Of a stretch of 52,238 nucleotides of DNA, positions 8,542 through 15,770 are shown piece after piece; within the stretch, counting starts at the first letter, position 1, and every line of letters starts with the position of its first letter. The translations under genes were made by a program, and so were the position numbers. Under the pieces are notes generated by a model, which ran no database searches, was not told the origin of the DNA, and was given only the letters and a program-made list of their open reading frames with translations. Source of the stretch: Salipiger mucosus DSM 16094 (GTDB taxonomy: Bacteria > Pseudomonadota > Alphaproteobacteria > Rhodobacterales > Rhodobacteraceae); contig NZ_KE557277.1 in NCBI RefSeq assembly GCF_000442255.1, positions 35,983 to 88,220 of the forward strand, in the 5' to 3' direction.

Positions 8542-8551
8542 CTATCTATAA
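8542..8551 (-). promoter_or_regulatory. BioR box upstream of bioY
   Basis: On the minus strand it reads TTATAGATAG, one mismatch from the known alphaproteobacterial BioR consensus TTATMKATAA. It lies 31 bases before the bioY start. Confidence 0.8.
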
Positions 8552-8585
8552 TTAGGAGGGTCGGATCGGGTGGAGGCAATCAGGA

Positions 8586-8595
8586 TTATAGATAA
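8586..8595. promoter_or_regulatory. BioR box between bioR and bioY
   Basis: TTATAGATAA, identical to the box upstream of bioR, begins directly after the bioR stop codon and 75 bases before bioY. Two boxes in this spacer suggest that bioYB has its own BioR-controlled promoter. Confidence 0.85.
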
Positions 8596-9264
8596 TTATC
8601 CGAGAATCTCGTAAGTCTCTCTTGAATCTGAGTTTTTTCCAACAGGTTTGCGTTTTCCAATCCAGCCGACGTGGCGTGCAAGCGTGGTGCAGGCAAGATC
8701 GGTCTGCCCTCTGCGCAGCGCGTCGAGGATGGCGCGGTGATCGTGATCGGTGCGCGCCTCCCAGTCGCGTCGCCAGGCGGCGAAAAGAAAGCGCGCGGTT
8801 GCCGCCTGAAGGTCGTCGATGGTTCGCAAGAGCCGTGGCATCCGGCAGGGGGCAAGGATCAATCGGTGGAAGTGACGGTTCGCCGCGTCCCAGTCGCGCA
8901 CCGTGCTGGCGCTGTCGCCGCGCCGCGTAACTTCCTCCGCCTCCTGAAGAATCCTGCGCGTCATGTTGGGCGCGGCGTGGCGCAGCGCGAGGCTTTCGAG
9001 GCTGGAGCGCATCTCGGCCACCTCGCGCAATTCGGCGATGTCGAACTCGGTAACACGAAAGCCGCGCCTTGGTTCGCTCTCCGCCAGGCCCTGGGTCTGC
9101 AGTACGCGAAAGGCCTCGCGCACCGGGACATGGCTGGCGCCGAACTCGGTGGCGATGTGGTCCTGCCGCAACCGTGCGCCGGGCGGGATCTCGCCCGATA
9201 TGATGCGGTCGGCGAGGATGCGGGCAATGCGGGTGGATTGGGTCTCTTCGGGGGCATGCTTCAT
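8596..9264 (-). CDS. bioR: GntR-family biotin regulator BioR
   Basis: A 222-residue GntR/FadR-type repressor. The winged helix occupies roughly residues 12-75 (IARILADRIISGEIPPGARL ... SHVPVREAFRVLQTQGL), followed by an FCD-type helical C-terminal domain with metal-site-like D and H residues. BioR represses biotin synthesis and uptake genes in alphaproteobacteria. The assignment rests on its family plus exact BioR boxes on both sides of the gene. The box 4 bases before its start implies autorepression. It precedes bioY and bioB on the same strand. Confidence 0.92.
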   Translation of the reverse strand: MKHAPEETQSTRIARILADRIISGEIPPGARLRQDHIATEFGASHVPVREAFRVLQTQGLAESEPRRGFRVTEFDIAELREVAEMRSSLESLALRHAAPNMTRRILQEAEEVTRRGDSASTVRDWDAANRHFHRLILAPCRMPRLLRTIDDLQAATARFLFAAWRRDWEARTDHDHRAILDALRRGQTDLACTTLARHVGWIGKRKPVGKNSDSRETYEILG

Positions 9265-9267
9265 GAA

Positions 9268-9277
9268 TTATAGATAA
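9268..9277. promoter_or_regulatory. BioR box upstream of bioR (autoregulatory)
   Basis: TTATAGATAA, four bases before the bioR start codon. A repressor bound here would block initiation of bioR. Confidence 0.85.
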
Positions 9278-9351
9278 TTGATGTCCCGCGGTAAGTCGAT
9301 ACGCTTGGCAGGCCTGCCGCTGCGGAGTCTGTCCGGCAGCGCCGAACGCAC

Positions 9352-9390
9352 CCCGCCCCGGGCACAAGGGCCGGGTGTGGCCGGGGCGGG
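9352..9390. terminator. GC-rich hairpin between methyltransferase and bioR
   Basis: Perfect 10-bp arms (CCCGCCCCGG / CCGGGGCGGG) around a 19-base loop that itself can pair. It lies just past the methyltransferase stop and before the bioR promoter, a plausible terminator for the upstream operon. There is no clear T-run. Confidence 0.4.
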
Positions 9391-9419
9391 AAAAGGGGGC
9401 GCTGAACGAAATCCCTTCC

Positions 9420-10040
9420 TCAGCCCAGCCGCTGCAGGAAGATCACGTTGTCCTCGGCCGTTTGGCCTTGCACCTCGGGCCGGGTGCTCTTGCGCGCGAT
9501 GGCACAGACGCACAGCCGCCGCCAGTGGCGCGGGTCGAGGGCAAGCGAGGCCAGCGTTTCCTCGGCGCCGGGAAACACCCTATCCTCCGCCGCCTCGGAG
9601 CCCGGCGGGCGCTTGCCGTGTTCGGTGATCAGCAGTCGCCCGCCGGTGGTCACGGCCCCCGCTGCCCGGGCCAGCACCCGGGCGCGCGGCCAATCCCGCG
9701 GCGATTGCAGAAAGCTGGCGACCACGAGGTCGTGGCTGCCGTCCGGGAAGGTTTCGGCCAGATCGTGTTCTTCGAAGCGGAGGGACCCAGCCAGTCCGGC
9801 TCGGGCGGATCTTTCAGAGGCGTGGGCGAGCGCCACGGCGGACACGTCCACCGCCGTCACCTGCCAACCTTGCCGGGCCAGCCAGAGCGCATCGTCGCCC
9901 CGGCCGCAGCCCAGTTCCAGCGCCGTCCCCGGCTGCAGCGGACCGGCGAACTGGGACAGGACGAGGCCGGGTTTGCCGGAGGTCTCGCCGGTCTTTTCGC
10001 GGTAGCGGTCGTTCCAGAAGTCTCGGGTGGTTTGTTGCAT
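9420..10040 (-). CDS. class I SAM-dependent methyltransferase
   Basis: A 206-residue Rossmann-fold methyltransferase. SAM motif I is ALELGCGRGDDALWLA (residues about 40-55), followed by the acidic TAVDVS and then EEHDLAE. The protein opens with FWNDRYREKTGE, a pattern shared with tellurite-resistance/thiopurine-type methyltransferases that detoxify small molecules. It lies 12 bases after the thioredoxin-reductase-like gene on the same strand and faces an Rrf2 regulator, which hints at a redox or electrophile response. The methyl acceptor is unknown. Confidence 0.85.
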   Translation of the reverse strand: MQQTTRDFWNDRYREKTGETSGKPGLVLSQFAGPLQPGTALELGCGRGDDALWLARQGWQVTAVDVSAVALAHASERSARAGLAGSLRFEEHDLAETFPDGSHDLVVASFLQSPRDWPRARVLARAAGAVTTGGRLLITEHGKRPPGSEAAEDRVFPGAEETLASLALDPRHWRRLCVCAIARKSTRPEVQGQTAEDNVIFLQRLG

Positions 10041-10052
10041 GGCGATGTTCCT

Positions 10053-10970
10053 TCAAGCCGTTGCGGTCAGATCGGGGTCGAAGATCAGCGAGCGGTGCGC
10101 GGCGCTGCCCGCCATCACGCCCGAGGCCGCGGCGATCGTGGCGTTGGGCATGGAGCTGGCAAGGTCGCCGGCAGCGAAGACGCCGGGCTGGCTGGTGGCC
10201 TGCATCGGGTCGACGGCCACGTAGGGGCCGGTCGGGCCGTCCGTCAGTGCACAGCCAAGATCGCTTGCCAGATCGCAGGAGGGCGCGGTGTCGGGCGCCA
10301 GGAACAGGCCCGCCAGCGCAACCTCTCGCCCGTCGTCCAGGCGCACCCCGTCGAGCGCCGGGGCGGTGCCGAGCAGGTCCACGACAGGCGTTTCCTCGAC
10401 CGTGACCCTCCGGTCGGCCAGGCCTTGCCGCTGATCCGCGGAGAGGGCGAGCCGGCCTTGCGTGAAGAGCGTGGTCGGCCCCCAATCCGGCAGCAGCATG
10501 GCCTGGTGCAGCGCCGCGTCGCCGCGCGCCAGAACGCCGACTGGCCTGCCGTTCAGCTCATATCCATGGCAATAGGGACAATGCAGCAAGGTTTTTCCCC
10601 AGCGTTCGGTCGCCCCCGGCAGGTCGGGCAGGCTGTCGCGGACACCGAAGGCCAGCACCAGCCGCCGCGCGGTGATGTCGCCGCCCTTCGCCAATGTCAC
10701 CTGAAATCCCTCTTCGTCGCGCGCAGCCGAAACCGCCGTGCCGTCCCGGAAGGACAGAGTGGGGTAGGCCGAGAGTTCGTGTCTGAGGGTCGCGCGGATG
10801 ACCTGCGGGGAGCGCCCATCCTGCCCGGGGAACCCGTGCGAGGCGGCGGCAAAGCGGTTTCGGGGGGCGCCGGTGTCGAGCACGCAGACGCGTCTGCGGG
10901 CGCGGGCAAGCTGCATTGCGGCGGCGAGCCCGGCAAAGCTTCCGCCGATGACGATGACATCATGTTCCAT
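10053..10970 (-). CDS. NAD(P)/FAD-dependent oxidoreductase, thioredoxin-reductase-like
   Basis: A 305-residue flavoprotein. The FAD-binding GGSFAGLAAA is at residues 9-18. The redox motif Cys131-Pro-Tyr-Cys134 lies in LLHCPYCHGYE, and the second FAD motif is FAAGDLASS near the C terminus. It is close in size and layout to thioredoxin reductase. The NAD(P) motif (GVLARGDAA) is atypical, so the electron donor is uncertain. Its divergence from the Rrf2 gene, with a 121-base shared promoter region, suggests that the regulator controls it. The methyltransferase follows in the same operon. Confidence 0.88.
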   Translation of the reverse strand: MEHDVIVIGGSFAGLAAAMQLARARRRVCVLDTGAPRNRFAAASHGFPGQDGRSPQVIRATLRHELSAYPTLSFRDGTAVSAARDEEGFQVTLAKGGDITARRLVLAFGVRDSLPDLPGATERWGKTLLHCPYCHGYELNGRPVGVLARGDAALHQAMLLPDWGPTTLFTQGRLALSADQRQGLADRRVTVEETPVVDLLGTAPALDGVRLDDGREVALAGLFLAPDTAPSCDLASDLGCALTDGPTGPYVAVDPMQATSQPGVFAAGDLASSMPNATIAAASGVMAGSAAHRSLIFDPDLTATA

Positions 10971-10997
10971 GGTCTTCCCTCATATGTATCATTAAGA

Positions 10998-11050
10998 GTT
11001 ACGTGATTCGCGGCGCGCCTTCAAGACACGAAACTTTCATTGTTACTTGA
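10998..11050. promoter_or_regulatory. possible Rrf2 operator region
   Basis: The divergent spacer contains two near-identical direct repeats, GTTACGTGA (10998-11006) and GTTACTTGA (11042-11050). Their placement fits control of both divergent genes, but the evidence is only the repeat itself. Confidence 0.3.
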
Positions 11051-11091
11051 GTGCTGCTAAGGAGGCTGGAAAGATCAGGAAAGGAAACCCC

Positions 11092-11562
11092 ATGGCGCGC
11101 GATCTTCGCATGTCCCGCATGTTGCACGTGTTGATCCACATGGACCGGCACCTCGGGCGTGCCACCTCGGAACAGATCGCGCAGATGATTTCGACCAATG
11201 CCGTGGTGGTGCGCCGGATGATGGCGGGGCTGCGCGAGCGGGGAATCGTGACGTCGGAAAAGGGTCATGGCGGCGGCTGGCAACTGGCTTGCCCGCTGGC
11301 CAGGATCAGCCTGCGCGATGTCTACGAGGCGGTCGGTCACCCGCCGTTGTTCAACATCGGGCCACAGGCGGATTCCTCGTCCTGCCTCGTCGAACAGGCG
11401 GTCGACGCGCGGCTGGACGCGACGCTGTCAGAGGCCGAGGCGCGGCTGCTGGCGCAATTTTCCACGATCACGGTGGAGGAGGTCGCGCAGGATTTCGAGC
11501 GGCGGTTTGCGGAGAGCGGGCACTCGGTGCCGTTCCAGTGGCATGGTTCGACGGACGAATGA
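11092..11562 (+). CDS. Rrf2-family transcriptional regulator
   Basis: A 156-residue Rrf2 protein. The winged helix covers residues 5-65, including SEQIAQMISTNAVVVRRMMAGL and the family's KGHGGGWQLACPL wing. Only two cysteines are present (in LACPL and SSSCLVE), not the three-Cys iron-sulfur ligand set of IscR or NsrR. A thiol-based switch, as in YwnA-like Rrf2 proteins, is therefore more likely. The ATG at 11092 follows AAGGAAACCCC; a TTG 45 bases upstream is less likely. It is divergent from the thioredoxin-reductase-like and methyltransferase genes. Confidence 0.88.
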   Translation: MARDLRMSRMLHVLIHMDRHLGRATSEQIAQMISTNAVVVRRMMAGLRERGIVTSEKGHGGGWQLACPLARISLRDVYEAVGHPPLFNIGPQADSSSCLVEQAVDARLDATLSEAEARLLAQFSTITVEEVAQDFERRFAESGHSVPFQWHGSTDE

Positions 11563-11874
11563 TTTGGGGAGCTGTTGTTCCGAGGTCGACCGAAAGCCAA
11601 GGTCGCTTGGACATAAAGCGCCAGGCCAACTCACCAGAAGCGTTCGTAGGTGATCGCATCTTCTGGTTCAGGGGGGGCAGGCGAATTTCAAAACGCGGGC
11701 TTTTCAGGGAATCCAGTCAACGGGAGTATGTGACTTTCTGCGCGCTCGGTGTCTCGCCTACCAAGATTTGATTTCCTCATAGATGCGGAGATTGCCTTCT
11801 CCGGTCCACATGCTCCATTATCTTCGTGGGTAAAGCGAAAGCGGTCGCGCGAAGGTCAAGCTTGGGTCGCCGTA
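11563..11874. other. intergenic stretch without a recognised gene
   Basis: These 312 bases between the Rrf2 gene and the integrase are lower in GC than the surroundings. No open frame here looks coding, and I see no tRNA and no copy of the dusA 5' end that could be the second attachment site. It may be residue of the island whose integrase lies next to it. Confidence 0.4.
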
Positions 11875-12945
11875 TCACGCGTTGTCGATTGCGAGCTGCA
11901 GTCCAGGCCAGCTCGCATATTTGTTGCCTGTTTCCCGGATGTGCGTGTATCGCTTCAGGCTGACCCAAGACCTGTGCCCACTGACGGCTGCTACATGGGG
12001 AATGTTCCAACCCATCTCGAATAGCCGAGAAATGCCTTCGTGGCGCAGATCGTGGAAGTGCAGATCCTCGATTCCGAGCAGCTTACAGGCGCGGGTGAAG
12101 TTGGCCGTGATCGCGTCCGGAGAGTAAGGAAAAATCTCAGCCTTGCTCTTGCACATACTGTCTATGATCTGAATGGCCTCCTCGGGCAGATCGACCCAGG
12201 TATCGTTTCCGAGCTTCTCGCCGGGATGCTTCATGTCACGGACCAGGATGCGCTTGTGCTCCTTCTGGAAGTCATCCCAGGTGAGGCGGGTGATCTCTGC
12301 CTGTCGGCGCGTCGAGAAGAGAGCGAACACGATCACCTTGTGCATGGGCATGGCCTGAGGTGTTCTTTGGCGCCGATCAACGAAATGGACCAGCAACCGG
12401 TCGAGTTCATCGAGAGTGGGTCTGCGGTTCCGCTGGGCTGAGCGGGAGGCAATCCCCATACGGCGCGCAACAGTGATCGCATCTCTCATCTCCCGGTCAT
12501 CCAGTCGGAAATCCCACATCGGTCGTGCTATGGCGAATATGGAGGCGAGATGGCTCGCGTAGTTCCCGACTGTTTGCGGTTGTCCGGGCAGTGACTGAAG
12601 AAACTCGATGATATCCTTCGACTTGATGGTGGAACAGGGTAGATCGGCGATCGGGTAGGTGGCGATGGTCCTGAGGACCTGCGCCTTGGTACGACCGATA
12701 TCCTTCACCGTTTCTTCGGTGTAGCGCTCAATCGCTTTGGACAACGGGGGGTCAGATACGTTCAACTCCTCCAAGGCACCAGGTTTTGCTAGCTCTTTCT
12801 CGCGCTTCTTTATCCAGGCGGTTGCGGCAGGGCGTCTGTCAAAGGTCTTTGTCTCGTGATAGACGGTTCCCTCGCGCATCACTCGTACACGTGCCCTGTA
12901 ACTGTGACTTCCATCCTTGCGTTTGCGTGTGGTGATCGAGCCCAT
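11875..12945 (-). CDS. tyrosine recombinase / phage-type integrase (dusA-associated)
   Basis: A 356-residue site-specific recombinase. The catalytic residues are in order: an Arg at 213 or 214 (STRRQAEITRL), His298-Asp-Leu-Arg301 (HDLRHEG), His324 (SGHRSW) and the nucleophile Tyr333 (KRYTH). An N-terminal arm-binding region is followed by a SAM-like core-binding domain (about 65-160). The ATG at 12945 follows GGGGAGACC and gives a normal N terminus (MGSITTRKRKDG). The gene points away from dusA and ends 120 bases before its start, the arrangement of islands and prophages that integrate into the 5' end of dusA. Lower GC than its neighbours supports acquisition. Confidence 0.93.
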   Translation of the reverse strand: MGSITTRKRKDGSHSYRARVRVMREGTVYHETKTFDRRPAATAWIKKREKELAKPGALEELNVSDPPLSKAIERYTEETVKDIGRTKAQVLRTIATYPIADLPCSTIKSKDIIEFLQSLPGQPQTVGNYASHLASIFAIARPMWDFRLDDREMRDAITVARRMGIASRSAQRNRRPTLDELDRLLVHFVDRRQRTPQAMPMHKVIVFALFSTRRQAEITRLTWDDFQKEHKRILVRDMKHPGEKLGNDTWVDLPEEAIQIIDSMCKSKAEIFPYSPDAITANFTRACKLLGIEDLHFHDLRHEGISRLFEMGWNIPHVAAVSGHRSWVSLKRYTHIRETGNKYASWPGLQLAIDNA

Positions 12946-12957
12946 GATGGTCTCCCC

Positions 12958-13026
12958 ATTTGGTCCACGAAATTGTATTTGGTCCACGGGACCAAATCCA
13001 GTGTCAAAATCGACGAATTTGGTCCA
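12958..13026. repeat. iteron-like repeats between integrase and dusA
   Basis: Three direct copies of ATTTGGTCCA (12958-12967, 12977-12986, 13017-13026) plus one inverted copy. The second copy and the inverted one form a perfect 9-bp-arm palindrome with a 3-base centre (12977-12997). The first two copies are 19 bases apart. They lie immediately upstream of the integrase start. They are probably arm-type integrase or excisionase sites of attL/attR, or an operator for the integrase gene. Confidence 0.6.
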
Positions 13027-13064
13027 TAATGAGCGGAAACGAGACGAACTGTAGGTGCCTGTAA

Positions 13065-14072
13065 GTGACCGAAAAGAATAAAAAAATAGAGATTTCAACG
13101 GCCTCCCGCCTGTCCGTTGCGCCCATGATGGACTGGACTGACCGGCACTGCCGTTACCTGCACCGCCTGCTTTCGCGCGAGACGCTGCTCTATACCGAGA
13201 TGGTCACCGCGCCGGCGCTGGTGCGGGGCGGGGCGTTGCATCTGCTCGCCTATGACCCCGCGGAACATCCCGTGGCCTTGCAGCTCGGCGGGTCGGATCC
13301 GCGCGAACTGGCGCAGGCAGCGCGGTTTGGGGCCGAGGCGGGATACGACGAGATCAACCTCAACTGCGGCTGCCCCTCGGACCGGGTGCAGTCGGGCACC
13401 TTCGGCGCGGTGCTGATGACGCAGCCCGACCTCGTGGCCGAGGGTGTCGCGGCGATGCGCGAGGCCGTCGATGTCGAGGTGACCGTCAAATGCCGCATCG
13501 GCATCGACGACCAGGACGCAGAGGAAGCCTTGCCGCGCTTCCTCGAGGCGATCGAACGGGCTGGCTGCCGACGGGTGACGATTCACGCGCGCAAGGCCTG
13601 GCTGAAGGGGCTCAGCCCCAAGGAAAACCGCGACGTGCCGCCGCTGGACTATCCGCTGGTGCAGCGCATGAAGGCGGCGTTCCCGGGGCTGCATGTCTCG
13701 ATCAACGGCGGGATCACGAGCCTCGCGCAGGCGGAACAACTGCTGGAGGCGGGCCTCGACGGCGTGATGATCGGGCGCGCGGCGTATCACCAGCCCTGGG
13801 ACATCCTGGCCGAGGCGGACGAACGGATCTTCGGCATGCCGGGCACGCCGGCTTCGCCCGAGGCGGTGGCCCGCGCCATGCTGCCCTATATCGAGGCCCA
13901 TCTCTCCGAGGGCGGACGCCTGCACCAGGTCACGCGGCACATGCTGGGGCTCTTCGCGGGCCGGCCGGGCGCGCGCCAGTGGCGCCGGGTGCTGTCGGAA
14001 CGGGCAACCCGCGACGGCGCGGGGCCCGAGGTGGTCGAGGCGGCGCTGGGACGGCTGGCCGAGGCCGCCTGA
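13065..14072 (+). CDS. dusA: tRNA-dihydrouridine synthase DusA
   Basis: FMN enzyme that reduces uridine to dihydrouridine in the D-loop of tRNA. The 335 residues contain the family start VAPMMDWTDRHCRYLHR and INLNCGCPSDRVQSGTFGA with the catalytic Cys103. TIHARKAWLKGLSPKENR, INGGITS and GVMIGRAAYHQPW follow. The GTG at 13065 is used because a stop (TAA) directly precedes it in frame. The first 12 codons are A-rich and unlike the rest, which fits a 5' end replaced by an integrating element that restores the frame. The gene body is ordinary high-GC host sequence. Confidence 0.96.
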   Translation: MTEKNKKIEISTASRLSVAPMMDWTDRHCRYLHRLLSRETLLYTEMVTAPALVRGGALHLLAYDPAEHPVALQLGGSDPRELAQAARFGAEAGYDEINLNCGCPSDRVQSGTFGAVLMTQPDLVAEGVAAMREAVDVEVTVKCRIGIDDQDAEEALPRFLEAIERAGCRRVTIHARKAWLKGLSPKENRDVPPLDYPLVQRMKAAFPGLHVSINGGITSLAQAEQLLEAGLDGVMIGRAAYHQPWDILAEADERIFGMPGTPASPEAVARAMLPYIEAHLSEGGRLHQVTRHMLGLFAGRPGARQWRRVLSERATRDGAGPEVVEAALGRLAEAA

Positions 14073-14130
14073 GGTTGCACCCGGCCGCTCCGGGGGCTAA
14101 GCGGCTGGCACCCAGACAGGAGCCACGCCC

Positions 14131-14952
14131 ATGTTCGACCTTGCCACGCTGCTTCCCCTGATCGGTCTGCTCGCCGTGACCAGCGCCTTCGCGGGCGTCA
14201 TCGCCGGGCTTCTGGGCGTTGGCGGCGGGATCGTCCTGGTGCCGGCCTTCCTCTTCACCTTCGAGACGCTGGGCTATGACAGCCCGCAGCTGATGCAGGT
14301 CTGCCTCGCAACCTCGCTCGGGACCATCGTGGTCACCTCCATTCGTTCGGTGCTGTCGCACAACAAGAAGGGCGCGGTGGAGTGGTCTATCCTGAAGACC
14401 TGGGCGCCGGGCATCGTCATCGGCGCGATTCTGGGGGTTCTGGTGGCCGCGCGGCTGCGCAGCGACGTGCTGCAGGCGCTCTTCGGGGGGCTGGCGGTGG
14501 TGATCGGCCTCTACTTCGCCTTCGGCCGGCGCGACTGGCGGCTGGCGCAGTCCATGCCCGGCGGGCTGGTGCGGGCCGCGATCTCGCCGATGGTGGGCTT
14601 TCTGTCGGTGCTCATGGGGATCGGCGGCGGCAGCTTCGGGGTGCCGCTGATGACGCTCTGCGGCGTGCCGATCCACCGCGCGGTGGCCACGGCCGCGGGC
14701 TTCGGCCTGCTGATCGCCGTGCCCTCGGTGGCGGGTTTCCTCTTGGTGCCGGTGCCCGAGGCCGTGCGGCCGCCGCTGACCTTGGGGTCGGTCAACCTCG
14801 GCGCCTTTGCCATCGCCATCTCGATGACGCTGATCACGGCGCCGATGGGCGCGAAGCTGGCGCATTCGATCGATGAAAAGACCCTGCGCCGGGCCTTCGC
14901 GGTCTTCATCCTGATCGTGGCGGCGAACATGCTGCGCAAGGCGCTGTTCTAA
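14131..14952 (+). CDS. TauE/SafE-family sulfite/sulfonate exporter-like membrane protein
   Basis: A 273-residue polytopic membrane protein with about eight hydrophobic segments. It contains the two repeated family loops GLLGVGGGIVLVPAF and MGIGGGSFGVPLM. The TSUP family moves small organic or sulfur anions such as sulfite or sulfoacetate; the substrate here is unknown. The gene starts 58 bases after dusA, behind a short spacer with AGGAGCCACGCCC, and is on the same strand. It converges with the DUF1289 gene. Confidence 0.88.
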   Translation: MFDLATLLPLIGLLAVTSAFAGVIAGLLGVGGGIVLVPAFLFTFETLGYDSPQLMQVCLATSLGTIVVTSIRSVLSHNKKGAVEWSILKTWAPGIVIGAILGVLVAARLRSDVLQALFGGLAVVIGLYFAFGRRDWRLAQSMPGGLVRAAISPMVGFLSVLMGIGGGSFGVPLMTLCGVPIHRAVATAAGFGLLIAVPSVAGFLLVPVPEAVRPPLTLGSVNLGAFAIAISMTLITAPMGAKLAHSIDEKTLRRAFAVFILIVAANMLRKALF

Positions 14953-14984
14953 GGCGCACCGGGGCCTTTGCGGGTGGGACTGGC

Positions 14985-15221
14985 CTAGCCCCGCTGCGAA
15001 CGCCGTGCGGCCCGCCCGCCGCGGCGCTTCTGCAGGAGCCCTCGGCGCGAGGGCAGCTCGTCCATCACGGTGCGCCGTGCCTCGGGTGTCATGCGCGACC
15101 ACTGCGTGATCTCGTCGATCGAGCGCAGGCACCCGGCGCAGAGCCGCGCCTCGGGGTGGATCACGCAGGTCTTGATGCAGGGGCTCTCGATCTCGTCCCG
15201 CTTCCAGATCTCGTCGCTCAT
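14985..15221 (-). CDS. DUF1289 small Cys-motif protein
   Basis: A 78-residue protein with the conserved pattern SPCIKTCVIHPEARLCAGCLRS: four cysteines that probably bind a metal. TQWSRMTPEARR and a basic tail follow. The family's function is not established. The start overlaps the ruvX stop by four bases, so it is translationally coupled to the Holliday-junction resolvase-like gene. Confidence 0.85.
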   Translation of the reverse strand: MSDEIWKRDEIESPCIKTCVIHPEARLCAGCLRSIDEITQWSRMTPEARRTVMDELPSRRGLLQKRRGGRAARRSQRG

Positions 15222-15694
15222 TGCTCGATCCTCATGTGGCGCAGCCGGTCCAGCGCGCCCTGCAGGATATAGGAAGCCGCCACGTGATCGATCAACTCCG
15301 CGCGTTTCGCGCGCGAGGTATCGGCCTCGAGCAGGGCGCGTTCGGCCGCCACGGTCGAGAGCCGTTCATCCCAGTATCCGATTGGCCCATCCCAGAGCGC
15401 TGAGAAGTTGCGCGCGAAGGCCCGCGTCGACTGGCAGCGCGGCCCCTCGGAACCGTCCATGTTGCGCGGCAGTCCCAGGATCACGCCGCCGATCTCGCGC
15501 TCGGTGAGGATCCGGCGCAGACGCTCGGCGTCGAGGGTGAATTTCTTGCGCCGGACGGTCTCGAGCGGGGTCGCGACGGTCAGCAGGCGGTCGGAGACCG
15601 CGACGCCGATGGTCTTGGTGCCGAGGTCGAGCCCGGCAATTGCCGCGTCGCGTGGCAGGGCGGCGGCGAAGTCCGCGAACTCGTCGTGGATCAT
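15218..15694 (-). CDS. ruvX: Holliday-junction resolvase-like protein RuvX (YqgF)
   Basis: A 158-residue RNase-H-fold protein of the YqgF/RuvX family, implicated in 5' processing of pre-16S rRNA and sometimes annotated as a Holliday junction resolvase. The active-site strand AIAGLDLGTKTIGVAVSD carries the first Asp. GGVILGLPRNMDGSEGPR, the family motif with WDERLSTVAAE, and a final DHVAASYILQ complete the set. The ATG at 15694 gives a family-normal N terminus. It lies downstream of ccmI, separated by a GC-rich hairpin, and overlaps the DUF1289 gene. Confidence 0.93.
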   Translation of the reverse strand: MIHDEFADFAAALPRDAAIAGLDLGTKTIGVAVSDRLLTVATPLETVRRKKFTLDAERLRRILTEREIGGVILGLPRNMDGSEGPRCQSTRAFARNFSALWDGPIGYWDERLSTVAAERALLEADTSRAKRAELIDHVAASYILQGALDRLRHMRIEQ

Positions 15695-15712
15695 TGCGTG
15701 CCTCCGGCCCGC

Positions 15713-15731
15713 GCGGGGGCTCTGCCCCCGC
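15713..15731. terminator. GC-rich hairpin between ccmI and ruvX
   Basis: 8-bp stem (GCGGGGGC / GCCCCCGC) with a TCT loop, followed on the plus strand by GGGATATTTGCGGCCAGAAG. Similar hairpin-plus-ATTT...AGAAG sequences recur in this window (compare 33284-33345), so this may be an intergenic repeat rather than a dedicated terminator. Confidence 0.4.
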
Positions 15732-15770
15732 AGCCCCCGGGATATTTGCGGCCAGAAGATGCCTGCGGGG

